NCBI GenBank assembly: GCA_021160625.1
Contig: JAGHCE010000032.1
Coordinates: 1-11,227, forward strand
DNA: 11,227 nucleotides
Reading direction: 5' to 3'
Source: Planctomycetota bacterium
GTDB lineage: Bacteria > Planctomycetota > DG-23 > SLPQ01
In this document: positions 1-5,751 of the stretch, piece after piece
Layout: every line of letters begins with the position of its first letter
How positions within the stretch are numbered: the stretch's first letter is position 1
Made by a program: the position numbers and the translations under genes
The notes under the pieces: model-generated
Seen by the model: the letters and a program-made list of their open reading frames with translations, nothing else
What the model was told of the DNA's origin: nothing
Database searches by the model: none

Positions 1-94
1 CCGCCGCCGCCGCCGGCCCGGCCGGGACGATGAGCACGAAAGCCAAGCTCAAAAAGCCGATGCAAATGCCGCTTATGGATAAGAACCTATTCAT
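1..94 (-). CDS. Start of a flagellar export-gate protein, FliO or FliP (truncated by window edge)
   Basis: Only 31 codons are visible. The ATG at 94 overlaps the end of fliN by 8 bases. The product begins MNRFLSISGICIGFLSLAFV, a short positively charged start and a long hydrophobic helix, then a Pro/Ala-rich stretch (PAGPAAAA) that looks like a signal peptide cleavage region or the end of a membrane anchor. Both FliO and FliP can have such an N-terminus and both commonly follow fliN. The choice cannot be made from this fragment. The start falls on the shared strand with a weak AAGAG upstream, and the junction style matches the other overlaps in this operon. The 5-fold CCG run at the window edge is the polyalanine codons of this gene. 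Confidence 0.7.
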   Translation of the reverse strand, partial: MNRFLSISGICIGFLSLAFVLIVPAGPAAAA

Positions 95-620
95 CGGAGT
101 CACTCTTGGGTTTCAGGCCCGCCTGCGGGTCCGTGATTTCGGTCACGCGGACGCAGAAGTTGTCGTTGACCACGAGGATTTCACCCTTGGCTACGGGCCG
201 GTCGTTCACGAGGATATCGACGGGATCTCCGGCGAGCTTGTCCAGCTCGACGACGGAGCCTTTCCTGAGCTTGAGGATGTCCTCGATGGCCATCTGTGCG
301 CCCCCGAGCTCGATCTTGACATCGAGGCCCACGTCCATCAGCAGATCAATCCCTCCCGCCACCTGTCCGGCTGGTGGCGTCTCAAGCTCGGGCAGCTCCA
401 CGGGCTTTGCCTCTTCGTCCCCGGAAGCCGTCTCCCGGCCTTCGGCGTCCTCTTTTTCGGCCTCCTCGACCTCGCCGCGCGTCACCAGTTCGTCGGAGGC
501 GTCCTCGGAAGTCTCCTCCTGGCCGGCCTCCGGGTTCTGCGCTTCCTGGACGACCTTGTCCAGCTCGTCCTGGCCGAGCGCCCCGCCGCCGGCTTGGATT
601 TCGTCCTGGTCCTCTGGCAT
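87..620 (-). CDS. fliN: Flagellar motor switch protein FliN, with FliM/FliY-like N-terminal motif
   Basis: FliN builds the lower C-ring and takes part in export substrate delivery. The 177-residue product has a C-terminal SpoA domain at about residues 94-163: LMDVGLDVKIELG, LKLRKGSVVELD, VDILVNDRPVAKGEILVVN and FCVRVTEI. Before it lies a strongly acidic, low-complexity linker (about residues 28-90). At the very start, residues 15-24 read LGQDELDKVV, close to the LSQDEIDALL motif by which FliM and FliY bind phosphorylated CheY. The CheC-like middle domain of FliM or FliY is absent, so this is FliN. A TTG at 647 is in frame, but ATG at 620 has GAAGGGG six bases upstream. The next gene begins 8 bases inside its end. 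Confidence 0.93.
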   Translation of the reverse strand: MPEDQDEIQAGGGALGQDELDKVVQEAQNPEAGQEETSEDASDELVTRGEVEEAEKEDAEGRETASGDEEAKPVELPELETPPAGQVAGGIDLLMDVGLDVKIELGGAQMAIEDILKLRKGSVVELDKLAGDPVDILVNDRPVAKGEILVVNDNFCVRVTEITDPQAGLKPKSDSDE

Positions 621-668
621 CTGACACCCCTTCGGGCAGTGGGCCAAGCATTGTCCGCCCCTGCGCCT

Positions 669-1175
669 TCAGAAGATTCTGTAGTCCCCGAATACTATGT
701 CCGTTACCAACTCCTCGCCGAGGAGTTCATTGAAACGCCTCTTCATCGTGCTCTTTACCCCGGCGAGATTTTCGGTGGAAAGGTCGGTGGCGTCGGCGTC
801 GAGGAAGGCCCTCCTTGCCACTTCCTTAAACTTCGCGTCCCACTGGTGGACCGTCGGCTCGATATCGATCTGTCTGTCCTTTGGGATTTCAATCTTTATC
901 GAGACATTGCAGTGTTGGAACGTCTGCTGCATCGGGTCCAGGGCCTTGGTTACCTCGATCCGACCCAGGTTGACCAGACACTTGTTCTCCAGGGGGGACG
1001 GTCCCACCTGTTCGCCCTGTGAGTCCCCTTTGCCGCCGAACAGGCTGCCGCTGAAAAAGAAGATAACGGCCGCGGCGTTCAGGGCGAGAAACGCGCCGAT
1101 GATTATCATTGTCGGTTTGCTGAGGAGGCCCTCGCGCTTTTCGGGCGTCTGTTCCTGCGGCTCCCGCTCTTCCAT
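669..1175 (-). CDS. fliL: Flagellar basal body-associated protein FliL
   Basis: FliL is a single-pass membrane protein that surrounds or supports the stator in several bacteria. The 168-residue protein has a charged cytoplasmic N-terminus, a membrane helix at about residues 22-45 (TMIIIGAFLALNAAAVIFFF), a polar linker and a periplasmic domain. That domain starts at CLVNLGRIEVTKALDP and ends with STMKRRFNELLGEELVTDIV and DYRIF, the usual FliL finish. The ATG at 1175 shares one base with the motB stop (TGATG), and a GGAGG lies six bases upstream of it. A GTG at 1178 is a close alternative. Overlap with motB supports shared expression with the stator. A 48-base gap separates it from fliN, and no fliM is present there. 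Confidence 0.95.
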   Translation of the reverse strand: MEEREPQEQTPEKREGLLSKPTMIIIGAFLALNAAAVIFFFSGSLFGGKGDSQGEQVGPSPLENKCLVNLGRIEVTKALDPMQQTFQHCNVSIKIEIPKDRQIDIEPTVHQWDAKFKEVARRAFLDADATDLSTENLAGVKSTMKRRFNELLGEELVTDIVFGDYRIF

Positions 1176-1900
1176 CACTCTCCTCCCGCACCCTCGGGCT
1201 CAATGAGTTCTTCGCTGACGATGATTTCCACGCTCCGGTTGGCCGCCAGGCCTTCGTAAGTGAGGTTCGACGCCGGCCTGTCGAACGGGCCTCCCGAATA
1301 GAGCCTTATGCGCCTTGGCTTGATCCCGGAGTCCTTGAGATATTCGGCGGTGGCCTTCGCCCTTTCATACGCAAGGTCGAACAGGTCCCGGCAGGACCCG
1401 TCGACGGGCAGAACCTCAACGGCGGTGTGGCCCCTGACCTCCAACTTGTTGGGATAGCCTTTTATGATGCCGACCAGCCGGTCGAGCGGGGCGCACGCGC
1501 CGGGCTTGAGCTCGGAGGCTCCCTCGTCGAAAAGGACTTTTCCGCCGATCGTGATCTTGTACCCCTCCTCTATGGTCTGCACGAGAACATGCTGTCCCAG
1601 CGTGCTCCTGGCGGGCGCCCCTTCGGGATTGGGGCTGCCCTGTTCGTTGAGGACTTTGCGGATCTCTTCGTGAATGGAGCCGGCGGAGGAATCGCCGGGC
1701 TCGACGGCCACCGCATTCTCGTAACCCAGGTACTGCCTTATGCTCTCCATAACCTTGTGGAACTTCTCTTCCTTCACCTCGCTTATCGCCACGAGGATGA
1801 CGAAAAAGCACAGAAGCAGCGTCATCATATCCCCGTACGTCACGGTCCAGTCCGGAGCGCCGGCCGGGGGACATTCCTCTTTACCGTTGCCGTTGGCCAA
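1175..1900 (-). CDS. motB: Flagellar stator subunit MotB, with altered peptidoglycan-binding motif
   Basis: MotB anchors the stator to peptidoglycan and carries the ion-binding aspartate. The 241-residue protein opens with a Cys-Pro-Pro segment and a single membrane helix around PDWTVTYGDMMTLLLCFF; Asp24 is the expected ion-binding residue. The C-terminal OmpA-like domain spans about residues 115-230, with LAYERAKATAEYLKDSGI (Arg180 retained) and NRSVEIIV. The usual GHTD motif reads GHTA here (residues 157-160), so the aspartate that contacts diaminopimelate in OmpA-family proteins is replaced by Ala160. The start is TTG at 1900, the only start that keeps the stator helix with a normal N-terminus. 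A purine-rich GAAGAG lies six bases upstream. The stop overlaps the start of fliL. Confidence 0.95.
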   Translation of the reverse strand: MANGNGKEECPPAGAPDWTVTYGDMMTLLLCFFVILVAISEVKEEKFHKVMESIRQYLGYENAVAVEPGDSSAGSIHEEIRKVLNEQGSPNPEGAPARSTLGQHVLVQTIEEGYKITIGGKVLFDEGASELKPGACAPLDRLVGIIKGYPNKLEVRGHTAVEVLPVDGSCRDLFDLAYERAKATAEYLKDSGIKPRRIRLYSGGPFDRPASNLTYEGLAANRSVEIIVSEELIEPEGAGGE

Positions 1901-1903
1901 TTC

Positions 1904-2677
1904 CTACTCTTCTTTCTTTTCTTCGAAGTCCCTGAAGGAGGGCGGCAGGAAGGTCTTGAGCTTCTGCTCGACAATTCGCGGGTTGTCGCCCGACTGGATC
2001 GACATAACGCCTTTTATGATAATCTGCTTCATAAGCATCTCTTCACTGCTTCGCATCTTGAGCTTGTCGGCGATGGGCAGAAAGACCAGATTCGCACTGA
2101 CGGCACCGTAGAGCGTGGTGATGAGCGCAATGGCCATCCCGGCGCCGATCTTGGAGGTGTCCTCCATATGCTTGAGCATTATGATCAGGCCGATGAGCGT
2201 CCCTATCATCCCGAAGGCGGGTGCGTACTTGCCCATCGTCTCGAAGAGCTGACGGCCCTGGGCGTGGCGCGTCGCGAGGCTGTCGAGCTCGCCTTCGAGA
2301 ATCTGCTCGATGAGCTCCGGGTCGGTCCCGTCGACGGCCATCTGGATTCCCTTCACGATGAACTTGTCCTGGATCGTCTCCGTCATACTCTCAAGCGAGA
2401 GTATCCCGTCGCGCCGCGCGATCTCGGCGTACTTGACCAGGTCGTTGATGAGCGCCTGGGCCGACTGCGTCTCCGCAAAGAAGGCGTTCTTCGTCACCCG
2501 CATGAGGTTCAGAACCTTCTTCAGCGGGAAACTGATCAACAGCGACGCCGCCGTCCCTCCTAGCACTACCGCCACGGAGGGCACGTCGACGAACGTGTCC
2601 ACGCTCTCGCGCGCGAACATCGCCGCTCCCAACAGCAGCACACCCATCACCAGTCCGATAAGCGTCGCAAGATCCAT
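1904..2677 (-). CDS. motA: Flagellar stator subunit MotA
   Basis: MotA is the four-helix inner-membrane subunit that pairs with MotB to form the ion-driven stator and pushes on FliG. The 257-residue protein has membrane segments near residues 3-21, 32-52, 150-170 and 178-200. The cytoplasmic loop carries ARRDGILSLE (Arg88/Arg89 and Glu96), matching the charged residues that contact FliG. The two functionally important prolines are present as Pro153 (PAFGMIGTLIG) and Pro201 (LPIADKLK). A TTG at 2683 is in frame, but ATG at 2677 has a GAGGT five bases upstream and is preferred. It ends 3 bases before the TTG chosen for motB. I cannot tell from these residues whether the motor uses protons or sodium. 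Confidence 0.96.
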   Translation of the reverse strand: MDLATLIGLVMGVLLLGAAMFARESVDTFVDVPSVAVVLGGTAASLLISFPLKKVLNLMRVTKNAFFAETQSAQALINDLVKYAEIARRDGILSLESMTETIQDKFIVKGIQMAVDGTDPELIEQILEGELDSLATRHAQGRQLFETMGKYAPAFGMIGTLIGLIIMLKHMEDTSKIGAGMAIALITTLYGAVSANLVFLPIADKLKMRSSEEMLMKQIIIKGVMSIQSGDNPRIVEQKLKTFLPPSFRDFEEKKEE

Positions 2678-2696
2678 TACCAACCTCGCGTTTTAC

Positions 2697-2776
2697 GGGG
2701 ACCGGGGTCCCCTTCCGTGCGCCCCTTTAGGGTGCCCTGGCCGGGAGCCGCCGATCGGCCCCGGCGTATATGCCGG
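2697..2776 (-). repeat. Run of palindromes between flbD and motA
   Basis: Three inverted repeats lie in the 100-base gap 2678-2777. CCGGC (2761-2765) pairs with GCCGG (2772-2776) directly after the flbD stop. GCCGATCGGC (2750-2759) is a perfect palindrome. GGGGACC (2697-2703) and GGTCCCC (2706-2712) form a tight hairpin 7 bases upstream of the motA ribosome binding site (GAGGT, 2685-2689). None is followed by a T run on the message strand, so I do not call a terminator. Confidence 0.65.
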
Positions 2777-2777
2777 C

Positions 2778-2978
2778 TTACACCCTCTCCGGTGGAAACG
2801 ATCTGAGCCTTCTGCCATACTCCACCACCCGTCGAATTACCTCGTCCACGCTTTCCTTGACGATCACTCGCTCCTTGCCCACCAGCGTTATGATCGTGTC
2901 GGGCTTTGCCTCGACGTACTGGATCCGGTCCGCGTTGATTACGAACTCCTCGCCGTTTATGCGCGTTACTTTTATCAA
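2778..2978 (-). CDS. flbD: FlbD/SwrD family flagellar protein
   Basis: A 66-residue protein of the FlbD family: an opening IKVTRINGEEFVINADRI, then PDTIITLVGKERVIVKESV and a helix DEVIRRVVEYG. The Bacillus subtilis member SwrD (YlzI) raises the power of the flagellar motor during swarming, and this is family knowledge rather than something the sequence shows. Here it directly precedes motA and motB, which fits a stator-related job. The start is TTG at 2978, with GTGAGG five to six bases upstream; no ATG or GTG start would keep the conserved N-terminus. It is flanked on both sides by untranslated gaps rich in inverted repeats, unlike most neighbours, whose ends overlap. This protein should not be confused with the Caulobacter transcription factor also called FlbD. 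Confidence 0.93.
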   Translation of the reverse strand: MIKVTRINGEEFVINADRIQYVEAKPDTIITLVGKERVIVKESVDEVIRRVVEYGRRLRSFPPERV

Positions 2979-2994
2979 TTACGCCTCACATATC

Positions 2995-3026
2995 CGGGAG
3001 AAGCGGGGCACGGCCCGCCTCTCCCG
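2995..3026 (-). repeat. Strong hairpin just upstream of the flbD ribosome binding site
   Basis: A 12-base-pair stem: CGGGAGA (2995-3001) pairs with TCTCCCG (3020-3026), and the inner GCGGG (3003-3007) pairs with CCCGC (3014-3018), with one unpaired base on each side and a six-base loop. It ends 7 bases before the GTGAGG ribosome binding site of flbD. No T run follows it in the transcribed direction. It may protect the 5' end of a processed transcript or affect flbD translation, which is inference. Confidence 0.7.
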
Positions 3027-3035
3027 ACTGTTTAT

Positions 3036-3070
3036 GTCCCGGCCCGGGCTCGTCGGCCCCCGACGGGGAC
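3036..3070 (-). repeat. Nested inverted repeat in the flgE to flbD gap
   Basis: The outer arms GTCCC (3036-3040) and GGGAC (3066-3070) enclose the hairpin CGTCGG (3051-3056) with CCGACG (3060-3065) on a three-base loop, and CCCGGCCCGGG (3038-3048) is a further near-palindrome that competes with the outer arm. The whole 147-base gap 2979-3125 has no gene. It also has a small hairpin CCTC/GAGG at 3092-3103. Confidence 0.55.
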
Positions 3071-3125
3071 CTCGGCGGGCGTATTCAGTTACCTCTTTTG
3101 AGGCCTTTCGCATACGACGCTGCTC

Positions 3126-4817
3126 CTACCGTATGATGTTGAGGAGTTCGGCCAGCATATCGTTGGACGAGCTGATCACGCGCGAGTTGGCCGTGTAGCC
3201 GGTCTGCGTAACGATGAGGTTGACGAACTCGTTGGCTAAGTCCACATTCGACTGCTCGAGGGCACCTGAAACCAGTGTCCCCGATCCGAACGAGCCGGGC
3301 GAACCGACCTGCGGAGCGCCTGCGTTGGGCCCAGGCGAGAACATATTGTCCCCGATCGCGAAGAGCCCCTGGTTGTTGGCGAAAGTGGCCAGGGCTATCT
3401 GGGCCAGGTCGGCGACGAGACCGTTGGTGAATATGCCGGATATTATCCCATTGCCGCCTATGGCATATTCGTTGAGCGTGCCTTCGGGCGCGCCGTCCTG
3501 CAGGGTCAGCGCCACCTCGGAGGTGTCGCTGGCCAGCTGCGTGATCTGCTCCAGGTCCGGCGCGATGCTCAGCGGCGTCTGAGTGCCCGTGTTGTCGCGA
3601 TCTATGACGACGAGGTCGTTGGACCTGGCCAGGAACGTGCCGTTCGTGTCAAAGGTCACCGTCCCGGAACCGACCACCCGGGAGATGTCCGTGTCGTCGG
3701 GCGATTCCGCGTACCAGCGCCAGGTGTTGCCCGTACTGGTAACCGATTCAAAGGCAAACGTCATACTCACGTCGATCTCGTTGCCCAGTGAATCGTAGAC
3801 CATAAACGGCGTGAAACCGCTTTCGCCGTCGGCGCTCTGCGACTTCGCTACGGCGAACGGCCTGGCTATGGCGCCGCTGGAGGAGATCATTACGTCTGAG
3901 AGGTCATTGGCGGTGCCGTAGTTGCCCTCGATGGCGAGTGCGCCGGTGACGCCGTCAATAGTGATGCCGGCCGAGCCCGGCACGCCGGCCGAGTTGTTGA
4001 GGCCCAGCGCCGCTTCAAGCCAGGCGGCCATATCCGCGCTCGGGTCCACCCCGCCCAGCGTCGACGCGGCCGTCACCGTGAACGTCGAGGCCGGCAGGTC
4101 TCTTGCGCCCTTGGTCCCTGAAAGCGTCAGCGCATCGCCCACAGCGAAAAAGGGCACTCCGCCGCCGTCCGTCAGGTCGGTCAGGAGCGTGCCCGCCGTG
4201 GCCGCCAGCCCGGTGGAGTTGTCGACAAGCGCCTGCGTGGAAAGAAGCGAGCCTTGTGTCCCCACCAAACCGTCGGAGTTGAGGTTGCCTGTGAGGTACA
4301 CGTTCTGGGTGGCCAGGGCCAGCCGCATCGAGCCGAGAGGTATCTCTATCTGGCCGACCGTCCCCGACGGCGTGATGTCGAAATTGTCGTCCGCCATCCA
4401 TCCCTGGACCCGCATCCCCAGCGAATTCGTCAGTACCTGGTCGGCGCCGAGGTTGAAAGAGCCGTCCCTGGTGTAGTAGGGGCGCCCGGAGCCGTCGCGG
4501 ACCACGAAGAAGCCGTTTCCCGAGACGGCCAGGTCCGACGGCACGCCGGTGGTCTCGATGGAGCCCTGGCTGAAATTGGTGGTGGTGGTGCCCACGGTGG
4601 TGCCCAGGCCCACCTGCATCGGATTCACGCCGCCCAGACCGCCGGTCGGTGCGGTGCCTATGCTGAGGGTCTGTGCAAACGCCGTTCTGAAAAGCACCCG
4701 CGACGACCGGAAGCCGGCCGTATTCACGTTAGCGACGTTGTTACCTATTACATCCATCCGGCGCTGATGGGCCTTTAGGCCCGAGAGCCCGGAGTAAAGG
4801 CTTGTTGAAACTCCCAT
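3126..4817 (-). CDS. flgE: Flagellar hook protein FlgE, with internal variable insert
   Basis: FlgE is the subunit of the hook, the universal joint outside the cell. The 563-residue protein starts MGVSTSLYSGLSGLKAHQ and continues with GNNVANVNTAGF, the standard N-terminal rod/hook segment. GNGFFVV is near residue 100, VYDSLGNEIDV near 340, and the C-terminal helix NVDLANEFVNLIVTQTGY completes the D0 pair. It is longer than the about 400 residues of enteric FlgE. The extra length lies between about residues 180 and 330 in a Thr/Ala/Gly-rich segment (GTQGSLLSTQALVDNSTG and onward), probably a surface domain. I see no cysteine in the protein. The frame is open to 4904, but ATG at 4817 sits 5 bases after a perfect AAAGGAGG and is the start. 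Confidence 0.96.
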   Translation of the reverse strand: MGVSTSLYSGLSGLKAHQRRMDVIGNNVANVNTAGFRSSRVLFRTAFAQTLSIGTAPTGGLGGVNPMQVGLGTTVGTTTTNFSQGSIETTGVPSDLAVSGNGFFVVRDGSGRPYYTRDGSFNLGADQVLTNSLGMRVQGWMADDNFDITPSGTVGQIEIPLGSMRLALATQNVYLTGNLNSDGLVGTQGSLLSTQALVDNSTGLAATAGTLLTDLTDGGGVPFFAVGDALTLSGTKGARDLPASTFTVTAASTLGGVDPSADMAAWLEAALGLNNSAGVPGSAGITIDGVTGALAIEGNYGTANDLSDVMISSSGAIARPFAVAKSQSADGESGFTPFMVYDSLGNEIDVSMTFAFESVTSTGNTWRWYAESPDDTDISRVVGSGTVTFDTNGTFLARSNDLVVIDRDNTGTQTPLSIAPDLEQITQLASDTSEVALTLQDGAPEGTLNEYAIGGNGIISGIFTNGLVADLAQIALATFANNQGLFAIGDNMFSPGPNAGAPQVGSPGSFGSGTLVSGALEQSNVDLANEFVNLIVTQTGYTANSRVISSSNDMLAELLNIIR

Positions 4818-4822
4818 ATTTT

Positions 4823-4830
4823 CCTCCTTT
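4823..4830 (-). promoter_or_regulatory. Strong ribosome binding site that decides the flgE start
   Basis: The message reads AAAGGAGG, five bases before the ATG at 4817. This and the conserved MGVSTSLYSGLSGL opening set the start of flgE and exclude the 29-codon upstream extension. Confidence 0.92.
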
Positions 4831-4863
4831 GCCTTTGGCCACGGCCCAGACACGGCCGCGCCT

Positions 4864-4892
4864 GGGGCCTCCTCTAAGGGAGGACCGGCCCC
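4864..4892 (-). repeat. Inverted repeat upstream of flgE
   Basis: The outer arms GGGGCC (4864-4869) and GGCCCC (4887-4892) are complementary. A competing inner pairing, CCTCC (4868-4872) with GGAGG (4879-4883), closes a six-base loop. It lies between the TIGR02530 gene stop and the flgE ribosome binding site. Seen on the message it is not followed by a U run. A role in RNA stability or in controlling flgE translation is inference. Confidence 0.6.
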
Positions 4893-4896
4893 TTTT

Positions 4897-5271
4897 TCAA
4901 GCAAACACCGCGCTGTCGATGTTCGTAAAGATGTCTCCCTGCCGGTTCCACCGCTCTACGGCGGTGACCACCGTGCGGTTCCTGACGTCAAGAACCAGGT
5001 TCACGTTGTCCATAACCACCAGCGACTGCCGGCCTCCCTTGGCGGCGAGATTGCCCGCCGCGACGGAGACCCTCTGCATATCAGCCGCACTCAGGCGTAT
5101 GTTGCGCTGCCGAAGGCGCTGGGAGGCGTGTGCGGACAGCTTCACATCCGCAACGCCCCGCTCGGCCTCTTTCAGCACCGCCCGGAATGCGCCCGCAGGC
5201 GAGGAGCCGTTTGCACGAGTGGCTCCAGGGTGCCCTGCAAGGGCTGCCGGCGCACTTACCTGCCTAACCAT
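4897..5271 (-). CDS. TIGR02530-type flagellar operon protein, function unknown
   Basis: A 124-residue protein found between flgD and flgE in many flagellar operons. The recognisable family pattern is a conserved middle with FRAVLKEAERGV, then LSAHASQRLRQRNIRLS, an LAAKGG turn, a beta-rich SLVVMDNVNLVLDVRNRTVV segment, and a C-terminal GDIFTNIDSAVF. There is no membrane helix or signal peptide. It starts at ATG 5271, 8 bases inside the end of flgD, so expression is probably coupled to the hook cap protein, and it ends 79 bases before flgE. Its placement suggests a role in hook assembly or its timing, but that is inference from context only. The name comes from the family pattern as I remember it and needs a profile search to confirm. 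Confidence 0.85.
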   Translation of the reverse strand: MVRQVSAPAALAGHPGATRANGSSPAGAFRAVLKEAERGVADVKLSAHASQRLRQRNIRLSAADMQRVSVAAGNLAAKGGRQSLVVMDNVNLVLDVRNRTVVTAVERWNRQGDIFTNIDSAVFA

Positions 5272-5698
5272 CTTCCGGTGCCCCTTGTATGGAGGTTACG
5301 TTGTCCACGCTGATCTGGTCGCCTGCCGAGGTTACGAGCACGACGCCTGTCGTGCTGCCGGCCAGCACCCTCACAACGACGCCGGTGACGTTGGTTCCCG
5401 CGTTGGATACACCGGAAACCTGCCTGCCGATAAGGGCTCCTCCGGTGGCGACCTTCTGCTGGAAGGTCATACCGGACATCGTCCCATCAAGGTGTGAGAG
5501 CGTCTGCATATTCTGGATGCTGGAGACCTGCTGCAGGAGGTCTTTGTTCTTGACCGGGTCGAGTGGGTCCTGGTTCATCAACTCTTCAAGCATCAGTTTC
5601 AGGAAGTCGCCGCTTTCGAGCTGGCTGTTTTCGAACGTGTGGCCGGCGCCCGTTGTCGCTGCGGCTGATGCCGCATCCATTCCGATTTCTATACTCAC
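5264..5698 (-). CDS. flgD: Flagellar hook capping protein FlgD (short form)
   Basis: FlgD forms the scaffold cap on which hook subunits polymerise. The product, read from GTG at 5698, is 144 residues. The conserved N-terminal core is clear (FLKLMLEELMNQDPLDPV, then KDLLQQVSSIQNMQTLSHLD), followed by a C-terminal beta segment beginning GGALIGRQVSG. The Ig-like region that makes Escherichia coli FlgD about 230 residues long is absent, as in many short FlgD proteins of Firmicutes and other phyla. The frame is open further upstream to 5749, but a strong AAAGGAGGT site at 5708-5716 lies inside that extension and supports GTG at 5698 (spacing 10). ATG at 5680 is an alternative. The stop overlaps the start of the following gene by 8 bases. 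Confidence 0.93.
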   Translation of the reverse strand: MSIEIGMDAASAAATTGAGHTFENSQLESGDFLKLMLEELMNQDPLDPVKNKDLLQQVSSIQNMQTLSHLDGTMSGMTFQQKVATGGALIGRQVSGVSNAGTNVTGVVVRVLAGSTTGVVLVTSAGDQISVDNVTSIQGAPEDG

Positions 5699-5707
5699 TT
5701 GTCGTTT

Positions 5708-5716
5708 ACCTCCTTT
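5708..5716 (-). promoter_or_regulatory. Strong ribosome binding site that decides the flgD start
   Basis: The message reads AAAGGAGGT, ten bases before the GTG at 5698. It lies inside the longer open frame that begins at 5749, which argues against that upstream start. The spacing is slightly long, so a start at ATG 5680 is not fully excluded. Confidence 0.8.
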
Positions 5717-5751
5717 CCTTTCTTCCTTCACAGGCGGGCCGTGCCGCACCT

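Noticed and set aside
1..16. CCG trinucleotide repeat at the window edge.
   Set aside because: It is in frame as alanine codons just after the hydrophobic segment of the fliO/fliP start and is only five units long.
87..620. Calling this gene fliM or fliY because of the QDELD N-terminus.
   Set aside because: The CheC-like middle domain is missing and the total length and SpoA domain fit FliN.
30..1022. Long plus-strand open frame of about 330 codons.
   Set aside because: It runs antisense to fliN and fliL, both of which are clear family members. Its composition looks like a mirror frame of high-GC coding DNA and no family pattern is seen.
2750..2780. Possible sigma-28 promoter (TAAG with GCCGATCG) upstream of motA.
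   Set aside because: The spacing is 17 rather than about 15 bases, the -10 match is incomplete and belongs to a palindrome, and the -35 match is the flbD stop codon.
2995..3026. Rho-independent terminator after flgE.
   Set aside because: The stem is strong but no T run follows it on the transcribed strand, and the next gene belongs to the same system. An RNA structure without termination fits better.
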